A stretch of 64,000 bases of DNA, from assembly GCA_038143955.1 (NCBI GenBank), contig JAYQMT010000005.1, positions 992,001 to 1,056,000 on the forward strand. Direction: 5' to 3'. Positions 49,337 through 59,713 of this stretch are shown in pieces. Within the stretch, counting starts at the first letter, position 1. Each line of letters begins with the position of its first letter. Made by a program: the position numbers and the translations under genes. Source of the DNA: Porticoccus sp038143955. GTDB taxonomy: Bacteria; Pseudomonadota; Gammaproteobacteria; Pseudomonadales; Porticoccaceae. Under the pieces are notes generated by a model, which was given only the letters and a program-made list of their open reading frames with translations, did no database searches and had not been told where the DNA came from.

Positions 49337-51244
49337 CTATGACTCTTTCGCAGGTCCACGAACAGCGCTAACATTATCTGATTTCTTATTTTTTTCTGTA
49401 ACGGAGGTGCTATTATCAGCACTAATATCCCAATCATAAGGAGGTCTAACTTTCTTTCTTTGCATTAAATCGTCAACTTGTTCAGAATCAATAGTCTCAT
49501 AATCCATCAATGCATCCTTCATCGAATGTAAGATATCCTTATTATCCTCAAGAATTTTAGCAGAGCGCGAGTAACAGTCATCTAGAAGCTTGCGTACTTC
49601 AATATCAATTTCTCTAGCAGTATCAGCAGAATAAATGGAGCTGGGAGTGCCAGATGGTTGGCCTTCTTCTTCGCCATACAAAATAGGGCCCATTTTATCT
49701 GATAAACCCCAGCGACTGACCATATTTCTAGCCATCTGTGTGGCCCTTTCAATATCATTGGAAGCCCCAGTTGTTACTCCCTCCTCACCGTGAATTAGTT
49801 CTTCTGCTATTCTACCACCAAATAAGCTACAAAGCTGACTCTTCAGCTGAAGTTTGCTTAGACTATACTTGTCCTCTTCTGGTAGAAACTGCGTAACACC
49901 AAGAGCTCGACCACGAGGTATAATAGAAACTTTGTGAACTGGGTCGTGCTCGGGCATTAACCTTCCTATAATCGCATGCCCTGCCTCATGAAAAGCTGTA
50001 TTTTCTTTTTCTTTTTCAGACATAACCATGGAACGACGCTCGGTACCCATCATTACTTTATCTCGAGCTTTTTCAAATTCTTCCCCACTCACTAGCCTTC
50101 TATTAGCTCTTGCAGAGAATAATGCTGCCTCATTTATCAGATTAGCTAAATCTGCACCGGAAAAACCAGGTGTTCCTCGAGCAATAACACCTAAGTCAAC
50201 TTTATCATCTAAAGGAACTTTTTTAGCATGCACCTTAAGTATTTGCTCTCTACCTCTAATATCCGGTAGGCCCACATAGACTTGTCGATCGAATCTTCCA
50301 GGTCGCAACAGAGCTTTATCGAGAACATCTGGACGATTTGTAGCAGCAATGACAATTATTCCTTCATTACCCTCAAAGCCATCCATCTCTACTAGTAGTT
50401 GGTTTAATGTTTGCTCTCTCTCGTCGTTACCACCACCATGACCACCACCACGATGTCGACCTACAGCATCAATTTCATCAATAAAAATGATGCACGGAGC
50501 TTGTTTTTTTGCCTGTTCAAACATATCTCTTACACGCGAAGCTCCAACACCAACAAACATTTCTACGAAATCTGAACCTGCAATTGAAAAGAACGGAACT
50601 TTAGCTTCACCAGCAATGGCTTTAGCCAAAAGAGTTTTACCCGTACCAGGTGGGCCAACCATCAGGACTCCTTGGGGAATTCGACCACCTAGTCTTTGGA
50701 ACCGTGTGGGGTCACGCAAAAAATCAACAAGCTCGTGAACCTCTTCTTTAGCTTCATCCACACCGGCTACATCAATAAACGTAGTATTGATTTGGTCAGG
50801 AACAAGAAGTCTAGCTTTGCTTTTTCCAAAACCCATCGGGCCGCCTCGACCACCTGCACCCCCTTGCATTTGACGCATGAAGAACATAAATATTGCTAGT
50901 ATTAGCAAAATAGGAAAAGAGGCGACTAGCAACTGGCTCCAAAGACTTTGCTGTTCAGGATCCTGTCCTACAACATCAACACGATTATCAAGAAGATCCC
51001 CCATCAAGCCGTCATCAGAAACGGCGGGTCTTGTTGTTTTGAAAGCTGTTCGATCTTTTCTAAGGCCTTCAATTACAGAACCCTTGACTACTATACTTTC
51101 AACATCTCCACGCTGAACATCTTCAACAAATGTTGAGTAATTAATCATTTTATCTGGTTCTGAAGGTCCGAAATTTTGAAAGATAGACATCAGAATTGCA
51201 GCTATGATGAGCCATAAAAAAATATTTTTTATCGTATCATTCAA
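49337..51244 (-). CDS. ftsH: ATP-dependent zinc metalloprotease FtsH
   Basis: Membrane-anchored AAA+ protease that degrades unassembled membrane proteins and regulators such as sigma-32 and LpxC. Intact at 635 residues. It has two transmembrane helices (IFLWLIIAAILMSIF and LLVASFPILLILAIFMFF), Walker A in MVGPPGTGKTLLAKA near 195, Walker B in CIIFIDEIDAVGRHRGGGHG, an arginine-finger region ALLRPGRFDRQV, and the zinc motif AFHEAGHAIIGRL near 415. It follows rlmE, as in E. coli and Pseudomonas. Confidence 0.97.
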   Translation of the reverse strand: MNDTIKNIFLWLIIAAILMSIFQNFGPSEPDKMINYSTFVEDVQRGDVESIVVKGSVIEGLRKDRTAFKTTRPAVSDDGLMGDLLDNRVDVVGQDPEQQSLWSQLLVASFPILLILAIFMFFMRQMQGGAGGRGGPMGFGKSKARLLVPDQINTTFIDVAGVDEAKEEVHELVDFLRDPTRFQRLGGRIPQGVLMVGPPGTGKTLLAKAIAGEAKVPFFSIAGSDFVEMFVGVGASRVRDMFEQAKKQAPCIIFIDEIDAVGRHRGGGHGGGNDEREQTLNQLLVEMDGFEGNEGIIVIAATNRPDVLDKALLRPGRFDRQVYVGLPDIRGREQILKVHAKKVPLDDKVDLGVIARGTPGFSGADLANLINEAALFSARANRRLVSGEEFEKARDKVMMGTERRSMVMSEKEKENTAFHEAGHAIIGRLMPEHDPVHKVSIIPRGRALGVTQFLPEEDKYSLSKLQLKSQLCSLFGGRIAEELIHGEEGVTTGASNDIERATQMARNMVSRWGLSDKMGPILYGEEEGQPSGTPSSIYSADTAREIDIEVRKLLDDCYSRSAKILEDNKDILHSMKDALMDYETIDSEQVDDLMQRKKVRPPYDWDISADNSTSVTEKNKKSDNVSAVRGPAKES

Positions 51245-51309
51245 GGAAATCTCTCCATTTAACTTAGTTTGCAGTTCAAACTTAATTTACATCAGGTTAT
51301 ATTAATTTT

Positions 51310-51933
51310 TTATCTCTTAAAGTTTTTTGCAACAACATATACTTCTCTTGAGCGGGATCTAGATGCATTTGGTTTTCTTGATATGACTTGTTTAAATCTT
51401 TTCTTTAATTCAAGCATATACTGATCAAAACCTTCACCATGAAATACTTTAACTACAAAGTTTCCTCCCGGTTTGAGAACTTTGCAAGCCATGTCTAAGG
51501 CAAGTTCAATTAGATACATAGCTTTTGTTTGATCTACACCTCTTATACCACTCATGTTTGGGGCCATATCAGAAATTACAAGGTCTACTAAATTACTTTC
51601 TAATAAATTAAGTATATTTTGAAGCACAACAAAGTCAGTAAAGTCTCCCAACACAAAATCTACTTTATCAATAGGGTCCATATTAAGTATGTCAGAGGCT
51701 ATTATTTTACCTTCTGGACCCACTAATTTTGCAGCCACCTGCGACCATCCTCCTGGGGCAGCACCAAGATCAACTACTATTAAACCTGGTTTAAAAATTT
51801 TATCTTTTTGATTAATTTCTATCAGTTTATAGCTAGCACGTGAACGATATCCATCCATTAGTGCGCGCTTAACGTATTGATCCCTATTATGCTCTTGAAG
51901 CCATTTCTGACTACTTTTTGAACGAACTGTCAT
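51310..51933 (-). CDS. rlmE: 23S rRNA 2'-O-ribose U2552 methyltransferase
   Basis: FtsJ/RrmJ methyltransferase acting on the A loop of 23S rRNA. Intact at 207 residues. SRASYKLIEINQKDKIFKPG is near residue 30, the SAM-binding VVDLGAAPGGWSQVAAKLVG near 53, the catalytic tetrad elements D in VISDMAPNMSG near 120, K in FVVKVFHGEG near 160, and a C-terminal SRSREVYVVAKNF. Divergent from yhbY with about 190 bp between them. A TATAAT element at 51987-51992 could serve as its -10, but no well-spaced -35 accompanies it. Confidence 0.95.
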   Translation of the reverse strand: MTVRSKSSQKWLQEHNRDQYVKRALMDGYRSRASYKLIEINQKDKIFKPGLIVVDLGAAPGGWSQVAAKLVGPEGKIIASDILNMDPIDKVDFVLGDFTDFVVLQNILNLLESNLVDLVISDMAPNMSGIRGVDQTKAMYLIELALDMACKVLKPGGNFVVKVFHGEGFDQYMLELKKRFKQVISRKPNASRSRSREVYVVAKNFKR

Positions 51934-52125
51934 ATCTTAGATATCCGAAGTATCAAATGTAATAGGAATCTTTATGTTTTTATAGCATTATACTTGTATT
52001 TTTGAGTATCAAAATAGTATTTAAAATATGGTCATCATTTCCACTAGTAATACAAATTCATTCTGCCAAACAAAAGGCTGTACAAGCGGACTATTGACTA
52101 CAGCAAACACTAAGGGTTTTAAAAA

Positions 52126-52428
52126 GTGAAAATTTCCAATGAGGACAAAAAACAACTAAGAAGACTCGGGCATAAAATAAATCCAGTTGTAACAGTAGCG
52201 ACCAAAGGATTAAGTGAGAATGTTCTTGCTGAAATCGATAGAGCGCTTACAGATCATGAGCTGATAAAAGTTAAACTCAGCGATAGCGATCAACAATCGA
52301 GAGCTAATGCAATTGAAATAATTCGAGAAAAGTGTGGAGCTGAAGTAGTTCAATCTATTGGCCACATTCTGTTATTACTAAAAAAATCAAATGAACCTAA
52401 TCCTAAATTATCAAACCTTATTCGGTGA
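52126..52428 (+). CDS. yhbY: YhbY-type CRM-domain RNA-binding protein
   Basis: Small CRM-domain protein associated with pre-50S ribosomal particles. 100 residues from GTG 52126, with LRRLGHKINPVVTVATKGLS near the start (the GxxG-like RNA-binding loop follows), LTDHELIKVKLSDSD, and VVQSIGHILLLLKKSN. It is the only plus-strand gene in the block, lying between divergent rlmE and convergent greA, the usual arrangement in gammaproteobacteria. Confidence 0.93.
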   Translation: MKISNEDKKQLRRLGHKINPVVTVATKGLSENVLAEIDRALTDHELIKVKLSDSDQQSRANAIEIIREKCGAEVVQSIGHILLLLKKSNEPNPKLSNLIR

Positions 52429-52445
52429 TATAAAATATTGATCGG

Positions 52446-52921
52446 TTAAATATATTTTATATCATCAATTTCGTATTCAATGTCACCAGATGGAGTTTTT
52501 ACCGCCACTATATCTCCTATTTCTTTTGCAATGATAGCTCTAGCAATAGGAGATTTATATGAAATTTTATTTAATTTAATATCAGATTCATCATCACCAA
52601 CTATTTGATAATGAACAGGCTCATCTGTTTCTAAATTAATCATATATACAGTACTACCAAAGATAACTTTATCTCCAGGAGGCATTTGGCTGACATCGAT
52701 GATTTGAACATTACTAAATTTAGCTTCAATTTCCTGTATGCGGCCCTCAGCAAAGCCCTGTTGCTCTCTAGCTGCATGATATTCTGCATTTTCTTTAAGA
52801 TCACCATGTTCTCGAGCTTCTGCAATTGCAGCAATAATTCTAGGACGTTCAACTTTTTTAAATTATCAAGCTCAATACGGAGTTTCTCAAATCCAATAGA
52901 TGTCATGGGTATTTTACTCAT
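52446..52921 (-). CDS. greA: Transcription elongation factor GreA, frameshifted
   Basis: Rescues backtracked RNA polymerase by stimulating transcript cleavage. N-terminal coiled-coil: IPMTSIGFEKLRIELDNLKK, then after a T6 run at 52854-52859 (one A missing) VERPRIIAAIAEAREHGDLK and ENAEYHAAREQQGFAEGRI. The acidic tip DLKEN is present. The C-terminal FKBP-like domain includes FGSTVYMINLETDEPVHYQI and SPIARAIIAKEIGDIV. Corrected length is about 158 residues, standard. Its ATG overlaps the carB stop by 4 bp. Confidence 0.95.
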
Positions 52922-55900
52922 TCATCACCCCTGAGATGTAAATTTTGAAGCTTATTAACTTTAATCTCATTGTTATTTTTTAAGGCCATACATACTGCCT
53001 CTCCTCCAGCTAAGGTTGTTGTATAATAAACGCCATGTTGCTCTGCACTGGACCGAATGGTTGCAGAGGCTGCGATAGCTTGACGACCTTCAGTAGTATT
53101 AATAATTAAGCTGATTTTATCATTTTTAATCATATCAACAATGTGAGGACGACCCTCTTGAACTTTGTTGATGTGCTCCACAGTGTAGCCAGCCTCATTC
53201 AATATTTTTAATGTTCCTGTAGTTGCCATCAAATCAAAACCTGCTTTTATTAGATCATGTGCAACTTTTACTATACCACTTTTATCTGGATTTCGTACGC
53301 TCAGAAATGCTGTACCCGCTGAGGGTATAGGATTGCTAGCTGCGAGCTCTGCTTTTGCATAGGCTTCCGCAAAAGTTTGACTAACACCCATGACCTCCCC
53401 TGTAGATTTCATTTCTGGGCCCAGAATAGGATCTATTCCAGGAAATTTGTTAAATGGAAATACAGCCTCTTTAACACTAAAAAAATCCGGTGTTATTTCT
53501 TCAGCGAACCCTTGATCCTCTAAGGAAATATCAACCATACAACGAGCGGCTACTTTAGCTAAGGAAATTCCTATACATTTGGAAACAAAAGGTATAGTTC
53601 TTGAAGCACGGGGGTTTACCTCGATAACGTAAATTTTATCGTCCTGCCATGCTAACTGAACATTCATAAGGCCTTTTACCTTCAGTTCCACAGCCATAGT
53701 TTTAACAATTTCTCGCATCTCATTCTGAATATGCTCGGGAAGACTATATGGTGGTAGGGAGCAGGCAGAGTCACCAGAGTGAATTCCGGCTTGTTCTATA
53801 TGTTGCATTATCGCTCCGATAACTACACGTTTACCATCAGAAACGGCATCAATATCAACTTCAATTGCAGAAGATAAAAAATAATCTAACAATATAGGGG
53901 AGCCACCTGAAACTTTTATAGCACTCTCCATATAATGAGACAACTCATCTTCTCCATAAACAATTTCCATAGCTCTTCCACCCAGCACATAAGACGGACG
54001 AACAACTAAGGGGTAACTAATTCTCGCAGCCGCATTTATTGCCTCTTCCATAGAACGTGCAATTGCATTTGGAGGCTGTAGGAGTTTTAATTTTTCTATC
54101 ATTTTTTGGAACCGCTCTCGGTCCTCTGCTAGATCTATAGCATCCGGTGTTGTTCCTATGATAGGTACGCCATGATCTTCAAGTGCTTGTGCTAGTTTAA
54201 GGGGAGTTTGTCCACCAAATTGAACAATGACACCTATAGGGTTTTCAATATTAATAATTTCTAATACATCCTCTAAAGTTACTGGCTCGAAATATAATCT
54301 ATCGGAGGTATCGTAATCAGTAGAGACTGTTTCTGGGTTACAATTCACCATAATTGTTTCATAGCCCTCTTCACGCATTGCTAGTGCAGCGTGAACACAG
54401 CAATAGTCAAATTCTATACCTTGTCCAATTCGATTGGGCCCTCCGCCTAAAACTAAAATTTTATCTTTATTTGATGGGTCTGCTTCACACTCTTCATCAT
54501 AAGAAGAGTACATATAAGCTGTGGCTGCAGAAAACTCCGCGGCGCATGTATCTACTCGCTTATATACAGGTCTTACTTTTGAGGCGTAACGAAATTCTCT
54601 AAAACTTTTTTCAGTAACTTTCAGTAGTTGAGATAGGCGTTTATCAGAAAATCCTTTTTGCTTAAGTCGATATAATTTTTCTATACCCAGAGAGTGCATA
54701 GGTAGCTTACTAATAATATTTTCTTCGTTTATTAGATCCTGTATCTGAGATAAGAACCAAGGGTCAATGAATGTTAAAGAAAAAATCTCAGTTATATCCA
54801 TACCTGCTCGGAAGGCATCCCCAACATACCATATTCGCTCAGATCCAGGAACTTTAAGCTGGTATCGAAGTTCAGATAAATTATCTTTTGAGAAAAAATT
54901 TATTTTTCCTCGAGGCCTGCCGAACCCACCTCTAATCCTCTTAGTGCTTTATGAAATGATTCCTGAAAATTCCGACCGATAGCCATGACTTCGCCTACCG
55001 ACTTCATTTGTGTAGTAAGCCTAGAACTAGCTTGATCAAATTTCTCAAAAGCAAATCGTGGAATTTTTGTAACTACATAATCAATACTAGGTTCAAAGGA
55101 AGCAGGAGTCGCACCTGCGGTAATATCATTAAGAAGCTCATCTAATGTAAAGCCAACTGCGAGCTTTGCCCGCAATCTTAGCAATTGGAAAACCTGTGGC
55201 TTTTGATGCTAAAGCAGATGATCGAGAAACCCTTGGATTCATCTCAATAACAACCATTCTTCCATTATCAGGATTCACGGCGAACTGAACATTAGAGCCG
55301 CCTGTTTCCACACCTATTTCACGTAATACTGAAATAGAAGCATTACGCATAATTTGATACTCTTTATCTGTGAGGGTTTGAGCGGGGGCAACAGTAATAG
55401 AATCTCCTGTATGCACACCCATTGGATCAAGGTTTTCAATAGAACAAATAATGATGCAGTTGTCTTTTTGGTCTCTCACAACCTCCATTTCATATTCTTT
55501 CCATCCGAGTAAGGATTCATCAATTAATAATTCGTTGGTTGGAGATAACTCTAATCCGCGCTGACATATCTCAATAAATTCCTCTCGGTTATACGCAACA
55601 CCTCCTCCAGATCCACCCATAGTAAAAGATGGTCTTATAATGCATGGATAACCAAAAATATCTGGAGCGGTAAGTGCCTCCTCCAAGCTATGAACGATTA
55701 TGGCCCTTGCTGTCTCTAAACCAATTTTTTTCATTGCGACGGCAAAAAGACTACGATCTTCAGCTTTATTTATTGCATCTTGATCTGCACCAATCATTTC
55801 AACGCTGTATTTTTCTAAAATACCTTCTCGAAATAAATCTAAAGCGCAATTAAGTGCTGTTTGACCACCCATTGTAGGAAGTAAGGCATCAGGTTTCTCC

Positions 55901-56139
55901 TCCTCAATAATCTTTGAAACAGTCCGCCATTCTAATGGCTCTATATAGGTAGAATCTGCCATAGATGGATCAGTCATAATCGTAGCGGGATTGGAGTTCA
56001 CAAGAATGACTCGAAACCCCTCCTCTTTCAGAGCTTTACAAGCCTGAGCCCCAGAATAATCAAACTCGCAAGCTTGACCTATAACGATAGGCCCAGCTCC
56101 TAGAATTAAAATACTTTTAATATCATTTCTTTTTGGCAT
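52918..56139 (-). CDS. carB: Carbamoyl-phosphate synthase large subunit, frameshifted twice
   Basis: Makes carbamoyl phosphate for arginine and pyrimidines, using ammonia from CarA. The two ATP-grasp halves are evident: SILILGAGPIVIGQACEFDY and IRPSFTMGGSGGGVAYNREE in the first, ILVLGGGPNRIGQGIEFDYC and VVRPSYVLGGRAMEIV in the second. A C-terminal methylglyoxal-synthase-like regulatory domain follows (LMATTGTLKILNEAGY). Breaks are CCC at 55169-55171 (one base extra) and a T5 run at 54903-54907 (one base missing). Corrected length is about 1,073 residues, normal. It starts 7 bp after carA and is coupled to greA. Confidence 0.95.
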
Positions 56140-56145
56140 AGATTA

Positions 56146-57315
56146 TCAATTCTTTATATTACTATTAGAGTGGTTTTTTATCAGCTCAAAAAAGTGGTCA
56201 AACAAAGGTGCTGCGTCATGGGGTCCTGGGCTAGCCTCAGGGTGCCCCTGAAAACCGAATGCTGGTTTATCTACACGGTGCACTCCTTGAATAGACCCAT
56301 CAAATAGTGAAATATGTGTGACACGAAGATTGTCTGGAATGGTTGACTTCTCTATAGAAAATCCATGATTTTGGCTGGTAATCATAACTTTTTTTGTTTC
56401 GACGTTTTTAACAGGGTGATTGGCTCCATGATGACCAAATTTCATTTTTAAGGTTTTAGCGCCACTTGCTAAAGCTAAAAGCTGATGGCCTAAACAAATT
56501 CCGAATATGGGGATATTAATTTCTAATAGCTGTTTTATAGCCTCGATGGCATAAGTGCAAGGCTGCGGGTCCCCTGGCCCGTTAGAGAGAAATACTCCAC
56601 TAGGGTTCATATCTAAAACCTCACATGCTGGGGTTTCAGCAGGAACTATGATCAGCTCAGCGCCTCGATCAACGAGCATTCTTAAGATATTTCTTTTAAC
56701 ACCAAAATCATAAACTACTACCTTATAAGTCGCTGCATTTATACTTTGATAACCTAGGCTTAGCCCCCAAGTACCCTCTGTCCATTTGGATATAGAAGCA
56801 GTAGTGACTTCTTTAGCAAGATCTAATCCTTTCAGGCCAATAAATTTACATGCCATCTTGAGTGCTATTTTTTCATCAACATCACCAGCCATTATGCAGC
56901 CACTTAAGGATCCTTTTTCCCTTAGAATACGAGTTAATTTTCGGGTATCGATATTTGCAATTCCTAAGATGTTTTTTTCTTTTAGGTATTCATCGAGTGC
57001 CTTTTCTGATCTAAAATTACTTAATAGTATTGGCAGGTCTCTTATTACGAGACCATTTGCCCAAATCTTTGATGACTCCTCAACCTCAGTATTTGTACCT
57101 GTATAGCCGATGTGAGGATTAGTAAAAGTTACGATTTGTCTAGCATAGGAAGGGTCGGTAAGAATTTCTTGGTAACCGGTCATTGACGTATTAAAGACTA
57201 CTTCGCCAGCGGAACAGCCTTCAGCACCGATCGACCTGCCTTTAAATATTGTGCCATCCTGGAGGACTAAGATAGCTGCCTGATATTGATCGGCGTTCAA
57301 TGCAACCTCCTTCAC
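56146..57315 (-). CDS. carA: Carbamoyl-phosphate synthase small subunit (glutaminase)
   Basis: Class I glutamine amidotransferase chain feeding ammonia to CarB. Intact at 389 residues. FNTSMTGYQEILTDPSYARQ is near residue 40, IANIDTRKLTRILREKGSLS near 120, the nucleophilic cysteine in IFGICLGHQLLALASGAKT near 275, and the His/Glu partners in GFQGHPEASPGPHDA near 360. A GAAGGAGGT ribosome-binding site lies immediately upstream. A terminator-like hairpin sits about 65-90 bp upstream. Confidence 0.95.
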   Translation of the reverse strand: MKEVALNADQYQAAILVLQDGTIFKGRSIGAEGCSAGEVVFNTSMTGYQEILTDPSYARQIVTFTNPHIGYTGTNTEVEESSKIWANGLVIRDLPILLSNFRSEKALDEYLKEKNILGIANIDTRKLTRILREKGSLSGCIMAGDVDEKIALKMACKFIGLKGLDLAKEVTTASISKWTEGTWGLSLGYQSINAATYKVVVYDFGVKRNILRMLVDRGAELIIVPAETPACEVLDMNPSGVFLSNGPGDPQPCTYAIEAIKQLLEINIPIFGICLGHQLLALASGAKTLKMKFGHHGANHPVKNVETKKVMITSQNHGFSIEKSTIPDNLRVTHISLFDGSIQGVHRVDKPAFGFQGHPEASPGPHDAAPLFDHFFELIKNHSNSNIKN

Positions 57316-57377
57316 GACAAAAAATTAAATTTAAAATTTATTCGATAGCCAACAAACTCTGGAAAATATTATCCAGC

Positions 57378-57405
57378 AAAAAATGAGATGAAACTAACAG
57401 TCTCA
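57378..57405 (-). terminator. Hairpin with T tract between dapB and carA (terminator or attenuator)
   Basis: On the minus strand a 5-bp stem TGAGA/TCTCA encloses a 12-nt loop and is followed immediately by TTTTTT. It lies 124 bp after the dapB stop and 63 bp before the carA start. It could end dapB transcripts or attenuate carAB. The stem is short. Confidence 0.4.
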
Positions 57406-57529
57406 CCCCACTCTATATGCTAGATTTAAATTGCCTAATGTCTGGCTGTTAAGTACAAATAAATTTGAGAATATTTTAGGCGAACCATGGCAAGCTGTCC
57501 AGAGAATCCCAACTCAAAAAAACGACTTA

Positions 57530-58345
57530 TCATTTGAGACCAAGTACATCTTGCATATCATAGACACCATTTTTTTTATTAGATATCCAATTAGCAGCTT
57601 TAACTGCACCTCTCGCAAATGACATTCGACTGGAGGCTTTATGAGTGATTTCGATTCTCTCTCCTTCTGAAGCAAAAGTTACAGTGTGATCCCCCACGAT
57701 ATCCCCAGCCCTTAGCGTTGAAAAACCAATCGTATTTTTAGATCTCTTGCCAGTCTGGCCTTCTCGCCCGTATACCGCGACATCGTCGAAATTCAAACCT
57801 AATGATTCAGCAATTATTTCACCCATATTCAAGGCAGTTCCTGATGGCGCGTCTATTTTATTTTTATGGTGCGCCTCGAAAATCTCAATATCTGCCTCTT
57901 GCCCCAAAACTTGAGCAGCAAGATCAATTAACCCAAAACACAAATTCACCCCTGTACTAAAATTAGACGCAATACATAATGCAGATTGTTTCGAAGCAGA
58001 CTTTAATTGTTGTTTTTGATTATCATTAAAGCCAGTTGTACCAATCACCATGCCTTTGCTGTGCTCTTTACAAATTTGTGAATTAACAAGGCATGCTTCA
58101 ATTGAACTAAAATCAATTAATACATCAAAATCAGATAAAGTAGCAAGTAGGTTATCAGTTACTGCTATACCGGTGTCAGCAATTCCAATTAGACTACCCG
58201 CATCAAAATCTATCAAGGGACTGCCAGGTCTTACAATTGCTGCACCCAGCTTAACGGAATCATTCTTAATTACAGCTTCTATAAGCGACCGACCCATTCT
58301 TCCAGCGGCACCGTATACAGCAACTCTAGTGGAGTTATTTTTCAT
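57530..58345 (-). CDS. dapB: 4-hydroxy-tetrahydrodipicolinate reductase
   Basis: NAD(P)H-dependent step of the lysine/diaminopimelate pathway. Intact at 271 residues. The nucleotide-binding VAVYGAAGRMGRSLIEAV is at the N-terminus, VIGTTGFNDNQKQQLK near 98, SNFSTGVNLCFGLIDLAA near 127, and the catalytic His/Lys region is FEAHHKNKIDAPSGTAL near 155. The C-terminal HKASSRMSFARGAVKAANW is typical. It lies between dnaJ and carA, the Pseudomonas order. Confidence 0.95.
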   Translation of the reverse strand: MKNNSTRVAVYGAAGRMGRSLIEAVIKNDSVKLGAAIVRPGSPLIDFDAGSLIGIADTGIAVTDNLLATLSDFDVLIDFSSIEACLVNSQICKEHSKGMVIGTTGFNDNQKQQLKSASKQSALCIASNFSTGVNLCFGLIDLAAQVLGQEADIEIFEAHHKNKIDAPSGTALNMGEIIAESLGLNFDDVAVYGREGQTGKRSKNTIGFSTLRAGDIVGDHTVTFASEGERIEITHKASSRMSFARGAVKAANWISNKKNGVYDMQDVLGLK

Positions 58346-58444
58346 GATATCGATGATCTTATTAAAAGTTTATTAAATCAATTTACTTTGGGTATTCTAT
58401 AATAGACCTATTGATACAGCTATATTTTTGTGATTTGCTATAAA

Positions 58445-59561
58445 TTAGGGAGTGAAGCCGTCAAAAAAATTTTTTACGCCCTTAAACCAAGAATCTCTTT
58501 TGGGTGAATTTTTTTTAAGACCCATACTTTTCTTTAGATCACGAAGTATAGTTTTTTGCTTACTACTTAATTTTACAGGGGTCTCAAGAACCACCGTACA
58601 ATATAAATCGCCAACTCCAGCATTTCGAACAGTCTTTACACCCTTACCTTTGAGTCTAAATGTAGTTCCTGTTTGAGTTTCTTCTGGAACTTTTAATTTT
58701 ACAGGCCCGTTCAAAGTTGGCACTTCAAGCTCATCACCAAGGATAGCACTGATTATACTGATTGGTAGTTCACAGTGAAGATTACGTCCATCTCTTTGGA
58801 ACAGCTTGTGTTTTTTAACATTCATCTGGACGTATAGATCACCAGAGGGTCCGCCTTCAGGACCAGCTTCGCCTTCTCCACTAAGACGTATACGATCACC
58901 AGTATCAACTCCGGATGGAACTTTGACTGAAAGAGTCTTATTTTCCTCGATTCTTCCTTGACCGCGGCAAAAGTTACAGGGATCATTTATGACTGTTCCG
59001 CGCCCTTTACATGTTGGGCAAGTCTGCTGAACTGAAATAAAACCTTGATTCATTCTCACTTGGCCATGTCCAGCACAAGTAGCACAAGTTGTAGGAGAGG
59101 ATCCCTTTTTACTACCAGACCCATCACATTCCTTACAAGAGCATAGTGTGGGTATTGTAATTTTTACTGTCTTGCCTTTTATCGCATCCTCTAGAGTCAT
59201 ATCTAAATTATATTGAAGATCTGACCCTCGCATAGGCCCAGATCGACCTTGATTTCTGGCACCACCAAAGATATCTCCAAAGACATCACCAAAAATGTCA
59301 CTAAAATTTCCATTAGGGTCATGGCCACCGCCAGCTCCTGGTGCAGAATGCCCATATTGATCATAGGCCATTTTTTTCTCATTATCGGAGAGAACTTCGT
59401 ATGCTTCTGTAGCTTCTTTAAATAGATGATCTGCATCTTTATTATCTGGATTTCGATCTGGATGATTCTTCATCGCTATACGACGGTAGGCTTTTTTTAT
59501 ATCTTGTTCAGGTGCATTTTTTAGGCACACCCAATACTTCATAATAATCTCGCTTAGACAT
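58445..59561 (-). CDS. dnaJ: Chaperone DnaJ (Hsp40), frameshifted near the N-terminus
   Basis: Co-chaperone stimulating DnaK ATPase. From ATG 59561 the first frame reads MSKRDYYEVLGVPK, then breaks at a T6 run at 59517-59522 (one base extra). The second frame continues NAPEQDIKKAYRRIAMKNHP with the HPD motif. A glycine-rich region, four zinc-finger CxxCxGxG repeats (CKECDGSG, CATCAGHG, CPTCKGRG, CNFCRGQG) and the C-terminal substrate-binding region follow. Corrected length is about 371 residues. Operon with dnaK about 150 bp upstream. Confidence 0.95.
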
Positions 59562-59645
59562 GGGTAATCAACTTTTTAGTAATTAATTTTTTTAGAAAAA
59601 TTTAATGAAAAAAATCTAATCATTTTATCGTCTCTCTAATGAATT

Positions 59646-59671
59646 AAAGCGCGATATAGAAACCGCGCTTT
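59646..59671 (-). terminator. Hairpin downstream of dnaK
   Basis: Stem AAAGCGCG/CGCGCTTT of 8 bp with a 10-nt loop, 43 bp past the dnaK stop, followed by a weak T tail (TTTAATT) on the minus strand. It may set the dnaK:dnaJ expression ratio or stabilise the dnaK mRNA 3' end. Confidence 0.55.
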
Positions 59672-59713
59672 AGCTCTTAGAAAAGAAAGCCAAAATTTAC
59701 TTTCATAAATTTT

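Noticed and set aside
54900..55184. Separate small gene between the carB fragments
   Set aside because: Its sequence is the middle of carB in a shifted frame; two single-base corrections join all three pieces.
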